A stretch of DNA of 64,000 nucleotides from Liolophura sinensis (GCF_032854445.1 NC_088302.1:3591338-3655337), one strand, 5' to 3'. Shown: positions 12,214-24,509, counted from the first letter of the stretch. Notes: generated by a model from the letters alone, not told the origin. A program made the numbers and translations.

Positions 12214-12506
12214 CTACAAACTACAGACGACCTACTGATCAGAGCGTTCGCCTTGGAGTCGGGAGACCCGAGGCTAGAGCAAGGAAACAGGACTGGTTGG
12301 CACAGTGACTAAGCGTAATGTGACTGTTAGGTGTCATGTGGTCTTCGGCATGATACTTAAGTGACGGCAGCACTTTGGCGGCATGGACAAGTCCTGCCGC
12401 AATAAGACACAGTATATGTTCACACACTTAATGCCTCCTTGTTGCCATATGACTGAAACATTCATATGTATGGCGTTAAACCCCAAGCATTCATTCATTC
12501 ATTCCT
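12214..12506 (+). mobile_element. tRNA-derived SINE, nearly full length
   Basis: The head 'cagagcgttcgccttggagt' followed by 'cgggagacccgaggc' resembles the D and anticodon arms of a tRNA, with a decayed box B. The body runs to 'tgccatatgactgaaacatt' and the tail is 'atggcgttaaaccccaagca' plus (ttca)n. This is a second SINE type, distinct from the one at 1.1 kb. The minus-strand ORF here is a shadow. Confidence 0.8.
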
Positions 12507-12699
12507 TGTGTGCGTAAATTTGGTGATCTGAGCAGGCGAAACATTAGAGACCAGTAACACATCAATACAGTTTACAGTGAAATGATAATGCCAAAAAGAA
12601 AAAACAAACATAACGATTGTCAAATAATCCTAATTGATTGCTCAATAAACAAAAAGTAATGAACTAGTCTCCACGCAATGATATGCCGTTAGCATTTCG

Positions 12700-12905
12700 T
12701 TCATAGTCGACTACCATTCGGACGTTGTAGCATACATGTTTATACCAACCATGAACAGTAATGAACGTTCCCGGTCAATAATCTCGGACCAATTACCAAA
12801 ACAACGTCCAACACAATGCACATATATTCTAACATAAAGAAGGTATATAAGAAATAGTCAAGTAGAGCGGAATAATGCTATAACCAAAAGACGGCGTCCA
12901 GATAT
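12700..12905 (-). mobile_element. element core, divergent fragment
   Basis: Reverse complements of 'ccgggaacgttcattactg', 'gttttggtaattggtccg' and 'ttacatacctt'-like steps follow the core order seen at 6.1 kb, with many substitutions. No RT sequence is attached. Confidence 0.55.
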
Positions 12906-13849
12906 TTTGCACTGACACTAATTCAATGTCGTTTTCAGTCATGAAACCATTTTAATACCTGACTTCAAAGGAGGACATAGAGAATGACAGGATCGTTGTA
13001 CCATTTATCAACTTCTCTGCCTGACATTAAAGAATCTATCGAGATATCATTCTGTCAACGTCTCTGATATTTGAAACAAACCATAATTATAAGCATAATA
13101 ATGAATACACGGAAGTCCTTTCTGGGTTGTTGGACGTTAACATGATTGCTGGTTAGTGTTTTTTCTGTTGTTAAAGAACATATAGGAAAGCGCAATAATG
13201 TAACTTTTCAAACGGCGTATTTAAACGGTCTATGCTACAGTCTTCTGTATTTTGTTCATACGATATCTATACGATGTCTCCGGTGTACAGCAAAACTACC
13301 TTGGTCACAGTCTTTACGAAATGTTGCACTGTGTATGTTGAAAACCATAACTGTCAGATTTAATACTGAGTGCGTTCAAAAAATAACCAAAACATCATAT
13401 AGCTTATCGTGTGAGTAAGACTTCGTTGTCTGCAGTTTCCCGGTTTAATGAAGTCAATATTGAATTTGGTCGAATCATCATTTATGTTGATATCAGTGAT
13501 TATCTTGTTAGACTATCAAACAAAACCCCGATTAACCTTTGAATGTTAACAAACGGGTTATAGCTATTAGTGTGGGTACGTTTGTGTGATTGAGGCCAGT
13601 CCATTTTCAGTGTTGCACCAGGGTCAAAGCATGCTGGCAATGTAGGTTATGAATAGAACATAAAATACTTACAGCGTAGAGTAAAACCAGAGCAACTCTC
13701 GTGTACTGACATATACAGGATATGTTACTAATGAGACAAACCCAGAACCAGAATGTTACCAATGGCAAGGTCTACTACCATGCTGTACAAGACAAACCCC
13801 TTGGCGTATACTTCTTGCCAATACAAGAAGAACTTGCTTGTATTCACTT
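12906..13849. other. unannotated stretch
   Basis: No gene, repeat family or RNA recognised. A 90-codon ORF at 13146-13418 on plus has no features I recognise. Confidence 0.5.
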
Positions 13850-13945
13850 TACAATCTATGTGTCAAGAGAGACATTCTTATACAAACCGTTAACCTAGAC
13901 GGTCGGTTCAGGCCAATACTCGCAAGATCTATACGGCTTATGCGT
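13850..13945 (-). mobile_element. element core, 3' terminal fragment
   Basis: Begins 'tctatgtgtcaagagagaca', the reverse complement of the constant core end, and continues to 'ggccaatactcgcaagatc'. It stops where unrelated sequence begins. Confidence 0.5.
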
Positions 13946-14057
13946 GCAGCTGGAACAGAATTTGTACAAAGACGTGAAATGTTTCCTGTCATCATCAAGA
14001 CAGGAGGGAAGTTTTGAAGCCAGGGAATACAGGCTGTGTATTTATTGTATTTTACAA

Positions 14058-14225
14058 GATAGCCACGTATGTGTATGAACAGTTTCAATCAAAGCGCAGC
14101 TGATATACACATTTTGACTAATGACAAGTTATATACCAGCATGGTCCACGATTTGAACACTGAATAAATTTATGCGCATAAACATTCCTTGTGTCTATCT
14201 GGCATCATTGAAAACTGACTCCTTG
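14058..14225 (+). mobile_element. element core, 5' part
   Basis: 'gaacagtttcaatcaaagcg', 'cagctgatatacac', 'accagcatggtccacg' and 'ttgaaaactgact' reproduce the first half of the core. It faces the minus-strand fragment at 13850, so two halves lie tail to tail with about 110 bases of other DNA between them. Confidence 0.6.
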
Positions 14226-15320
14226 TCATTACATAGGTCCGTCTTACTTACTTCTCTTCTTTTCTTACTCTCCTAGTACTGGTTTAATTAGAATTATTAT
14301 TAGAACCCATTATGGTTGACGACTGGTATATCTTGGTGAACCATGCGTTGTTTGAAACGCCAGAGATCAGTTTTGAACTTATTGTTTAAAACACAACAGG
14401 TCAGAACTTGAATATTCGCGTCACAAAATTTTAATGCAGTGTTACATGCAATTTTTACTACACAGTATAATGCTGGCGCAGTAACACTTGCACAATTTAA
14501 CTAATTAAATATATTTAACGGCGTGAAAATGAAAAACAAATTCATCAAGAGTGGTTTGGTGGTAAAAAGCGGAGACATTCCTGGGGTAAACATGTTGTAG
14601 TGCGAACAGGGTATCGGCTATGCGTGGTCACCACACTCCCGATTCTCTGGGTAAACGCTTCATGACATCAACACCTTTCCCGTGGGCACTGAGGTATTAA
14701 ACCTTTGATAAGGTAAGTTTTACAGCTTCCTCCAAACCAATAACCCTGTCTTCTTGGTTATTTTAAAAGTTGTCCGGGACAATGTGCAACGCCTGATTGA
14801 TAATACACTGTAGCTTTATCTCAAGGGTAGAGTGTAAAAAAGCCCACAGAACAAGACATTGACAGTAGATACGTACAGACCAGGTGACGGCTTCCCTTTC
14901 TTAAGACATAAAATGCCAACAGAAACTAGACACAGTAAGTGCATAAAAGCGTGATACGTTTGTACCAAAGAGGCTACTCGTAATGTGAATATCTAATGGA
15001 CACATACACATAAAAACTACACGTCCAACATTTCACACACATCACTTTCTATTATCTCGTGCAAAGCCCACGTCATACAAGTGAAATTTTGCCCAAAACA
15101 TTTTAGCCTCTAAAAGATTCTTGCACTGGCAGAGGTACGTCATTGGAATCAGTGACCTTAAGAGAAGAAAAAGCGTGTGGTTTGTAGGTCGTTGGTCTGC
15201 GTTAAAGTTTTACCTTTTTTGGATCGAGTTTATGTCAAATCACCGCGTTATCTCTATGTCACACTTAATGTCTTAATGCACTAAGATGACACCAATCCCA
15301 TCACACCACAACACCACATC
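14226..15320. other. unannotated stretch
   Basis: About 1.1 kb of AT-rich sequence. I see no gene or repeat. Confidence 0.5.
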
Positions 15321-15612
15321 TCATCATAGGATGCTGACACCAGATATGACACGGCAACTCACCATACCATGTTGACACCAGATATGACCCGGTAACTCAC
15401 CATGGCATGGTGACACCAGATATGCCACATATCAATAACCTTGAGATTATTAACCTGAAATATCAATAACCTTGCGATTATTGACCTTATTGGTTGATAG
15501 CTGGTATACGAATGTCTGTTTGGAGGCATAGATACAGCAACTCATCATAGCATGCCGATACCAGATATGCCACGGAAACTCAGCATAGCATGCTGACACC
15601 AGATATGACACA
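15321..15612. repeat. 38-bp satellite, interrupted
   Basis: Tandem units of about 38 bp built on 'gacaccagatatgacacggc' and 'aactcaccatagcatgct'. Several units precede and several follow a non-satellite block at about 15425-15533, which holds an element core end. Confidence 0.85.
15471..15533 (+). mobile_element. short element core end inside satellite
   Basis: 'cttgcgattattgaccttat', 'tggttgatagctggtatacg' and 'aatgtctgtttggaggcata' followed by gat form the last ~63 bases of the core. Just upstream, 'atatcaataacctt' occurs twice about 35 bases apart. Confidence 0.7.
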
Positions 15613-16249
15613 CTGAGAGAAAAGTTTGGGTCAACTGACTCAAAAATTATACAGTTGAGCGATTTCAGTCAGAAGCGTCATATGACCAGATCAGCTCAGT
15701 CATAAAACTCATAACATATTTACAATGTTTTACAAATTACTTAAGGTTTGTGAAAATACATTTTGATAAACAAAAAAATATTGAAACGCACGTAATTAAA
15801 TGAAACCAATGCAGTTTTTGATTTACATATTGTTTAACATGGTGTCGCCATCAGTGCCGCCATCCGATGGTTTATTCCAAAGATAAGTTCGGCTCGCGGT
15901 TAGACGGTTAGACGAAGTATCTGACGAAAACTCAATCGATAGCATAAATCTGGATAATGGTACATAGGTAAAGTGCTTCTAAGGCAGTTATAGATTTATG
16001 CTGATAGACGTAACTCTTCTTGGTCCTTAGATTACAGTGATATCTGAAATCCAGACATGATTCTGGTAAGCCCTAAGACAATGCTATTGTGTGGTCGAAG
16101 CTTTTCCAGTACACCTACTTTTGATAAAAAGGGCAGAAGATTCCAAGATTCGATTTAACACCGTCCATGTTCACCAGAGTGTAGCTGTGAATATGGCATC
16201 GGAAGCATGTTATAGTTTTGCACAAATTTTAAAGGATCAATGTTTCAGG
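15613..16249. other. unannotated stretch
   Basis: Nothing recognised. Confidence 0.5.
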
Positions 16250-17565
16250 TGGATAAAAAACAGGTACATTATCCTTTGCTGTGAGAAAGCCAGTTGACCG
16301 ACTAGTTTTAGGGTATAGTGTGGTGGTGGCGTTATATTTATACTGTACGATGATTTTAGTATTCCAATCACACCACGAAGATTTCTTCCAAAACCAGGGA
16401 GTTATGACAACGAAAGTGTCAATAGATACATGCAGAAAAGTGTCCGTGAGAAAAAGATTTATATTGATCTACTATTAATTCCCAGCACTCGATATTGGAG
16501 CGGAAAGAAATTCTGCACAATGTTGTGTTTTCTTGAATTTGTTCAGAAACATTGATCCCTTCCTGTTCGTTGGAAAGTTTTTTCCAAGAAATCCGGACGA
16601 AATTCCAGGCACTCAGATGCATCTCTAAACAAAAATAACCAGAAATCTGGGATACCCAATGATACAGTTTTGTAACTTGGCATTTGTTTGTACAGTGGTA
16701 CCGTCTCTATGCTATAAAAAGCGCAACATGCTCGAGTTTGGTGTTCTAAAAAACATGGAGGATGGTCAAATCCTATGCCTCATGATACATGATGTGTCTT
16801 AACATCTTACTTTAACCAACATTGCCATCTGTCTAATCGACCAGAAAAATATCTATAAAATGATGCGGGAAAGCTGTCTTTGCAAATACAACTCGTACCA
16901 CTATGAGAGCTTTCCTGAGAAATACACCATCTTATAACGGTTACTTTTGCACCGTTGTCTATATTTCTCTGAGCGCAGTGCAGTCATTTCAAACCAATCA
17001 TGTGTCTGAGGATCAATAAACCGCCTCGCCTTGATGTAGACCTCCGCTATATAAAATAGCACCATAAAAACACAAGCACTGCCTTTCACTATTGGTTTAT
17101 TTTGTCTATAACGGTACCTAGGGATTTGAAATGAATGGCTGGAAGTTGGTCGATTATTATTGTTTCAATTGTATAGCACGGCTTGCTACAAGATATAGAC
17201 CTTGCCTTTCTGTGGGAAAATTGAATTTTGTGACATGATAAATGTAAACTAGCGCCACAAATAATAAAACATAGCGATAAAGCTCCCAGAAACTGACCAG
17301 GCTTCTAGAAACTGTACAAGGTTTGCCAATTGTCTCTTGAAACACCATAGCAACCAACATTTCCTCTGATCTGTAAATCAAGTTTCGAATGATTGACGCC
17401 CATATTGGTATATTCCAACCTTAAATGCAATAACGTTTTGATGCAAACTATCAACCTTAATTGACGGCGTAAAACACCAATTAGATAAATTAATCAGCCA
17501 TCCATAACTGAGTACATATGTAACGCCCAAGAAACTTCGTGTTTTCAATTTGGTCAGTCTTTTTT
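16250..17565 (-). repeat. segmental duplication, inverted copy
   Basis: Read on minus it matches units 1 and 2. 'caagagacaattggcaaacc' and 'ttatttgtggcgctagttta' (17340-17230) parallel 9675 and 9750. 'gaagggatcaatgtttctga' with 'acattgtgcagaattt' (16560-16500) parallels 7985-8045. 'gattggaatact' (about 16360) parallels 8198. ORFs on the minus strand here (16419-16622, 17157-17381) are not kept open in the other copies: the matching frame in unit 2 has a stop after 'acaatttgc'. They are unlikely to be genes. Confidence 0.65.
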
Positions 17566-17754
17566 TCAACATACAGTTATGCCATTGTTATGAAACGCAG
17601 GGCCGTAAAAGAACAGGCTGAAATGAGTTCAATAAAAAAGGAGAAGAGATAGGAATTACGGAAAGTTACGTCTTATGAACAGTGTTTGGGCAATAGCTCC
17701 TTCCAGTTTTTACTACAGCCAACGGGTTTTGCAAGAGGAAATAATAAAGCGGGC

Positions 17755-17812
17755 TCACAACCACCCCCAACACAGCCCCCACCCCCGCCCCCACCCCAAC
17801 CCCAACCTTGGT
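17755..17812. repeat. C-rich tract (G-quadruplex potential on minus)
   Basis: Many runs of three to five C, broken by single A or G, give on the minus strand more than four closely spaced G-runs. Confidence 0.8.
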
Positions 17813-18062
17813 CGCCTTGATCAACAAAACATGAATCGATACGGGAAACTTTTAGAAGAGTGGGTGTGTTAGAATATCTTACTGGACCCACTTGCGTGAT
17901 CCCCTAGACAGCTAAACTGATAAATAATAAAGCTTTTGTATTCGGCCAGAAGATATCAATATCAATATCAGAAGGCCACTGTCTCACTGTGTGACCGTGT
18001 ACCTAAAACGGACTGGGAGGAAACTTGCACCTTTGTAAGTAAGTAAGACAAAACTTCCACAG

Positions 18063-18360
18063 ATGAACGCACATAGCTTGTCACTTCACAATGCCGCATT
18101 AGAACGCTCATGACTTGTCACTTCACAATGCCGCATTAGAATGCACATGACTTGTCACTTCACAATGCCGCATTAGAACGCACATGGCTTGTCACCTGAC
18201 AATGTCGTATTAGAACGCACATGACTTGTCACTTCACAATGCCGATTAGAACGCACATGGTTTGTAGCTTCACAACGTCGCAATGAAACGCACATGGCTT
18301 GTCACTTCACAATATCGCATTAGAACGCACATTGTTTGTAGTTTCACAATGTCGCATTAG
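18063..18360. repeat. 37-bp satellite
   Basis: About eight tandem units of 'cttgtcacttcacaatgccg' plus 'cattagaacgcacatga'. Later units are more diverged ('gtttgtagcttcacaacgtc'). Confidence 0.9.
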
Positions 18361-18484
18361 GCCCATACCAACATGACTCCTCTAGTGCACTGTTGCTTTT
18401 TGCATGAATAGTACCTACATTCTGACTTTACTTACTATCTTAGTTCTTCAGTAAATTGTGTTGAAAACAGTTCTTTTTTTTCAT

Positions 18485-18705
18485 TTGATCTTGCGATTAT
18501 TAACCAGAACGGCTGATATACGAAGCAATGAAACAGAGATTCGTATACCAGCTCAATTCCCAAAAAACGATGCCAATGCCCAAAACGACGTTTAACCCAA
18601 ACTACCAAAGAACTAAGAAAGTATAGAAAGTACAAAAATAGGACGGAATCATGCAAAAGAAGCAGTCAACAGTTTACAATGATGTTGGCAAGACCCAAGA
18701 TATGT
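18485..18705 (-). mobile_element. element core fragment
   Basis: On minus it contains 'cattgtaaactgttgact', 'gattccgtcctatttttg', 'ttctttggtagtttgggtta' and 'aacgtcgttttgggcattgg'. The 3' end is rearranged: 'gcgattattaaccagaacgg' lies in plus orientation at 18493, so a small inversion has occurred. Confidence 0.65.
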
Positions 18706-20713
18706 TTGTTTTGATTCCCCCTGCAAGGATGATATTTTGGTGTAAGAACAAAACGGAAACGAGCAACATTCCTCATGATTCAAAGCTAAGTGGTCAATCA
18801 TGCAGTTTCAAATATAACAATGCATTTACCTACCTACCACACGTTTTGTCCTTCATGTGCAGTTACCATGGTTGTAGGTTGTCTTACTGAATCATTTCAC
18901 CAGAACTGTCACCCGATCCTAAATGGTCGAAATTTAAAGCTTGTGGATCGGTGTGAAAGTGTTTAATTTGGCTCTATACTATATCCATTACCAACATTAA
19001 CACCCTTTGGTATTCGTATCCACTTAACAAAAGATACGAGCAAAAACCTCAGCAGACGTGAATTCATTATTGTAATTGAATACCTTGAGGTAATGCTGGT
19101 CAGACAGCATACTGATCGCTCATCCATCTTGTCACCATAATTTCCTTTGCATCCTCTGTTTCGAAGTCTAAATTTGGACGGTCTAATGACTTCTCTACTG
19201 CAAAAAAAAAAAAAAAAATCCAGGAATATCCCGGTGTTGTTTGATGGATCTAGATTGCTCCAGAGGCTGAATCACATATGCGAGACAAATGCCTTAGTTT
19301 ATGGACTGATGTCAACTTATCGCTTACAACAGAACGGCCTAGATATGACCCCTGGTAATTTGTGTAACTTAGCCGCCCATAAGTAAAACCCACTATCAAG
19401 CAATTCCGTCTGGATCTAGAATTTGCCCTTCAACAAGCCAAGTTCAGCGCCTCTCGATTAGGAAAAAACTAAATACAGAAATATGCAAATGCCAATTCTG
19501 AGACAGAAGATCGATGACCAGATTTCGTGTTGGGCACAGGTGTGTGCAGGTTAGAAAGGTTTACACCAGACACTCATCTGGTAGGCCTTCATTCATGCGC
19601 ACTCACCTTCACACTAACTCTATCAATTCTAATCATACCTGGCACACCAATTTATTGGCGAAGACAGTTACATGGTAAAGATACATCAGTTTCTGGTGGC
19701 AATAGGGTCGTCTGTTAACGGCATATAGGGGATGATGGGTATATTGATGAGCGGTTTGCGGTGGGCGTAAGTGGAACTGCCATGGAGAGCAGTTTGGTCC
19801 ATATGTTGTGAAGGAAATCTTCTACACGAAATGTCAAAACGAGCCTTGTAATGTTATATGAATGCTTTAGCAAGATATTTAAACTGCTTTGAAACTGATT
19901 AAATGCTAGAAAGATTTACTGGCTGAGTTGAGCGGTTAAAAGTAAGTTTATAGTATCTAACATTTTGACTGGCAGAATGATTGGCTTTTTCTTTCTGACC
20001 TTTCTGTCTTTCTTACAAGTAATTTATTAAACAATTAATTTGGAATTCCTACAATGGAGCGAGCACAGGTTACCATTCATCTTTCCCTGTGACCTCATTT
20101 CGCTTGAGTTTCCAGAAATCACGTAAGAACCAAAACGTTCTTCAACTGGATGCGATTCAGTGGTGCCTCATTTCACTTATCTGTGGGCTACCATAAACTC
20201 TTATCACGGCCTTTTTATACCAAAGACACGAAGCATTATATCTAGAGTTTGTGTTGTAGCGAAACACGATATAGATCTATGATTTCGTTTCACTCGATAA
20301 GATCTTTTCTTGAAATGATCACAAAGCCGTGGATACGTTTATCTTGGCAGTAAACTGTTATATTGCTGTACGACAACGACGAGAATAAATATAATTCCGT
20401 TCACTGAATTATCTCAAAGCTTTTTGTTTTTTTAATGCAAATTTGGTCAGCAACGCTATGATTTTTTTTCAATATCAAATAGTTGTGAAATCCAGGTTTT
20501 CGACCAAGGTTGGTCTGATTGTGTCATCTATGAACATCGCATTACTTTTAATATTCTCCTCGACTTTCAGATGATTCGGAATCCAGAATTTAACATCATC
20601 GGGATAGTTTTGATTCATATTTAATTACTCCCCTTAATGAAAGTTTAACTGTCTTGACTTTCTGCAGCTTCCGGCAAAAAGACGTCAGATAACCAGTTTC
20701 GGTTGTTTTATTT
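18706..20713. other. unannotated stretch
   Basis: About 2 kb without a recognised gene. It contains a 17-base A tract at about 19202-19218. Short ORFs are unremarkable. Confidence 0.5.
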
Positions 20714-21088
20714 CTAAGTCTCTGTGAAGATCCACCCTGGGAACGAGCACGTTCCAATGCTTAAGTCGCCATTGTCTTCTACAAAATACCGAGCCATGCC
20801 AGACAACCCTGAACCTTGATAAAGCGTCAATTCTCGTCTAGTCCGTGGGTGTATTGTGGGCACGTTCGCAAACGAGACAGGGGAGAAAAATCGGACAGGG
20901 CCATCGGTGCTTGGTTTGATAAAGGAGATTTCCAGCAGCATCAGCTGCCTGATCACAGAGACCAGCGAGTGCCGTTGTAGTAGATGATCAACTTTCCATC
21001 TGGAATACAGACAAGATATAAGCTGGACGCTATACTGTGGCTTGTGCCATAATGATGATTGAATGTTAGCCGATATCCTACGATACAC
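20714..21088 (-). CDS. uncertain ORF, possible terminal exon
   Basis: The longest open frame outside repeats (124 codons, opening with GTG; no ATG start). Its stop codon TAG is followed within three bases by AATAAA on the same strand, as in a compact 3' end. I see no domain, transmembrane segment or signal peptide. A 'gtgtatcgtag' sequence just upstream on minus could be a poor splice acceptor. It may simply be a chance ORF. Confidence 0.15.
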   Translation of the reverse strand: MYRRISANIQSSLWHKPQYSVQLISCLYSRWKVDHLLQRHSLVSVIRQLMLLEISFIKPSTDGPVRFFSPVSFANVPTIHPRTRRELTLYQGSGLSGMARYFVEDNGDLSIGTCSFPGWIFTET

Positions 21089-21350
21089 AGGCGACCTTTA
21101 GTTATCCAGGTTATAATAAGGGGGCGGGGAGGAGGGATTTAAACAGCACAATAAATCTAGGCGAAAGCTCCTGTAGAAGCTGTTTTGTAGCTAATTGAAA
21201 AATGCGATATCACCCAAAAAAAACGTGTGTTTATTAACCACGTGGGCCGAATTTATTATGATGGCTGTCTTAGGGTCATCAGGCACACAAATCTGAACGT
21301 ACTAATCACAGGAATCTTTACTGTCAAGAGGCCAAAGTCATATCTGTTTC
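21089..21350. other. unannotated stretch
   Basis: Nothing recognised. Confidence 0.5.
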
Positions 21351-21520
21351 ATTTATTTGATTGGTATTTTACGTCGTACTTAGGATTATTTCACTTATAC
21401 AACAGCAGCCAGCAGAATGGTGGGAGGAAACAGGGCAGAGCTCTTAGGATTCCCACAGGTTGCTGGCAAATCTTCCCACTTACGACCGGAGAGGAAGCCA
21501 GTATTACCTAAACGTGACCT
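21351..21520 (-). mobile_element. tRNA-derived SINE, 3' part
   Basis: Begins on plus with 'tttatttgattggtatttta' (reverse complement of the caatcaaataaa tail). It continues 'cagcagaatggtgggaggaa', 'ttgctggcaaatcttcccac' and 'gaccggagaggaagccag', the body of the SINE at 1.1 and 52.3 kb. The head is not recognisable. Both plus-strand ORFs here are shadows. Confidence 0.8.
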
Positions 21521-23529
21521 CCGTCTGTGTGTCTACAATTCGAGGCTCTGCTCTCATTTATTACAACTGGAATGACTACGCGATTGACCTACACTCCTAT
21601 TTATTTATAATTTCAGCTCTTATACCTGTCCAAGCGGTCTCTAATAATTCCGATATTTGGACATTGTTGACATTTACTCCGGTGTTTCGAATCGGAATAC
21701 ACTCTCTAATATGTCACCTGTCACTACCCATTAACGCATTCTCACATGCTGAATAATTCGACAGTGAAGGTAGGGCTAATTTGTTGGTCTTACATGAACA
21801 TCACTTGCCACCCAATAAACTTATTTTCTAATTGAGCTTACTTTGCGATCGAAAATCGGTTCGTCATTTATTTTCCACAAGTTTAATTTGGCTTTCACCA
21901 GCTATAGCATTGATTGTTAGTTTGGAAGTGAAATGTCTCTGAGCACTGAGCAATGATTCATAAATAAACAACAATCAATGCAGCAATGTAGAAAATTTCC
22001 ACATATATTATCACTTGGAAAAAATGATCAAATCACACTAAAAACTGCAATATTTAACACTGATTAGATGCATTTCAGAAAATGAAAAGCTAGTGGACGT
22101 TAACCATTTTAAAACGACATAACTTAGTCTTACATTGCAGCAGATAGTGTTACTCTTCCTATGACATTGCCTTTGGCGGTGTTTCTCATACAATCATATG
22201 ATGGACACTTTGTCGAAGATGTTCGTCCATGTCTAAAATTCACATAAAAACCGAGGATGTGACAATTTACCTCAGTAAAGGTTTATGTATACGCTTAAAA
22301 AATAGCAACGTACCATCCAATTCTAACAATTCCTTATCAGATTTATATTATTTCTAGAAATGTAGAAATGTAGAAAAATATGTTTCTCTTCCTGGCAATG
22401 TCTTAACATCCGAAAAGCTTCTTATTTACCAGATGTTTTGTAAACATTTTCTAACTGTGAACAATTCTACCGTACTTTATTCCCCTTGTTTAAATAAAAG
22501 AAAACAAAAGCTTCATCAAACCTACATACACGGCTGTGCTGCTAAAATAATGTTTATCAAGAATCTGGCTTGTAGCAAAAGTTTGATTGTGTGTCAAAAG
22601 GTTTTCGTATCATTTGTATCCATATCGATTTCGTACTTTGTTCTCCTTGCAACAGTGTATTTGCCATCAACAGAAATTTGTTATTATCGATCATTCGAAA
22701 TCTAGTGATATTTGACTTCTAAATTTCCATCAAGATCATGTCAACATAACAGGCAGGGAAGAATAATAGAATATTTTAGAACAATACGATATGTTTTTCG
22801 TGGAATATCAAGGCACGTGTATGCGTTCCATTCAGAGCATTTGTTTCATACTGGATTGTTTGAAGAGTCGACAGAATCACATATGTGGTTCCTTTATTCC
22901 CCTCTCTGTTGAAAAATTGTTCAATTTCTATGCAAATAATGTAATCTTTTCTGGCTAGGTCTTGATTTATGGCTAACTCATTTTTTGTATTCATCGTACA
23001 TTGTCTCGTCTACAATGAGAGAATTCCGAACATGCCAATAATTGACCATTCTGTGGATTTAAGGATTCATGATGAAATAGTTGTTGGTTTGTTTGAGGAA
23101 ACATTGTTTGCTCAGTGAGGCCTGATACCAAAGTAATACAATCAGCCCCCCTCCCCTCCCTTCCCCTTCAACCCACCTCCTTTCTCCGTCACACGCAAAG
23201 TTAACCATAGAGATTCACAAGTACATATGTCACAGAGCAGAAACAGTGGTCCCTACTGGTGTATAACAAGTTTATTAAACCTTTAAACCTGAAGTTAATT
23301 GTCCATTTCTCTTACTATGTCCATTATATTTTAATTGCTATTACATATTTATAATTCATTAAGTTGATACTTTCACAGTTCCTATATCAACAATGGCTCT
23401 AGTTTGTGTTCAGTAAATGGAATGTCGCTCCAACAGAAATGTGATTTAATTGCAGAAACAAACACTTAATGACGTACATGTCAATACCTGTACTTTTGCC
23501 TGCAAAGATATGTAGATTTGTAGCCTGCT
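21521..23529. other. unannotated stretch
   Basis: About 2 kb. A C-rich run lies at 23146-23178. ORFs up to 98 codons (21460-21756) begin inside SINE sequence and are not convincing. Confidence 0.5.
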
Positions 23530-23650
23530 AAAGCAGCACATTGACCCAGAGGCTGCGTGGGTATTCACCGAACACTACCCATCATATTGCTGGCCGACGT
23601 CTTATAAGTGAAATATTCTTGAGTATGGTGTAAAACATATATAAATAAAA
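23530..23650 (+). mobile_element. SINE 3' fragment
   Basis: 'atattgctggccgacgtctt', 'ataagtgaaatattcttgag' and 'tatggtgtaaaacata' followed by an A/T tail are the typical 3' body of the first SINE type. Confidence 0.8.
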
Positions 23651-24344
23651 AAAATATATAAATATAATTCTCTAAAAAGCATTTACCTTATTGTCACAGT
23701 GAATGTTCATTGCCGATAGCAAATGTTAAACACATCACGTAACCGTACAGGGAAGATGAAGATTGCATTTTGTTAAAATAATTACTAAAACTAATAGCTA
23801 TTGGCACTGATTATTTGATATGAAAATTTGTGAGCTATTCTGCGCTTCTGTGTACTTATTACTCTGAATAATTCGCCCAGTAAAACACTCCTAGTCAAAC
23901 GGGAGTAAAATGTGTTAAAGTTTGGAAGATAACTCACCCAAATTGGTCGCCCAGAGCGATAGTCAACACGAGAAGCGCAATCATGACTAACAATCTGAAA
24001 CATGTGGTGAGATAATAGCAAATATTTTATACAGCATGGCCTGGATGATATCTCAGGCGTCTGTGAGATTTTATTTCTGCTTAATGAATTAATGTTTGTG
24101 ATTTTACCTCATGTTAACTACATTACCTAACCAGAGGAAATATGTTCTTTGAGTTGAAATTTCTCTTCTCACACCAGACAGATACCGTCACCAATGCGTC
24201 CACATCCACAGATACATCCCCATGGGAGCAGTTGACGTCACTTGATCCTTGTTTCTTGTTTAGCCATATGAGTCTCGTGTACGTATGACGCAACATCGTG
24301 TATCCGGTTTCTCTAATATGGCAGATCCCAAGTCCTCGACAAAT
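23651..24344. other. unannotated stretch with an old repeat
   Basis: 24200-24340 shares short blocks with 4120-4310 (see that entry). No gene recognised. Confidence 0.45.
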
Positions 24345-24435
24345 GAGTAACAAATGGTCACACGTAACCGGTATTAATACGGCCTCTTGTCAATTTACCT
24401 CAGTTAGGGTCTTATTCTAACTGGTCATGTTACAA
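24345..24435 (-). repeat. module P, partial
   Basis: 'aaatggtcacacgtaaccgg', 'cggcctcttgtcaatttacc', 'tcagttagggtcttattcta'. The TATA edge is missing. An element core in the opposite orientation follows about 75 bases later. Confidence 0.65.
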
Positions 24436-24509
24436 GTTGTTACATGTCAGCTTCTTTCCGCAAAACAAGGGTTTTTTAACATGAGCTGGGGGACAGTATA
24501 TTCATTGTG

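Noticed and set aside
16250-17381. Minus ORFs in the inverted duplication as a conserved gene
   Set aside because: The matching frame has stops in the direct copies, so the frame is not conserved.
21227-21511. Plus ORF of 94 codons
   Set aside because: Lies within a minus-strand SINE.
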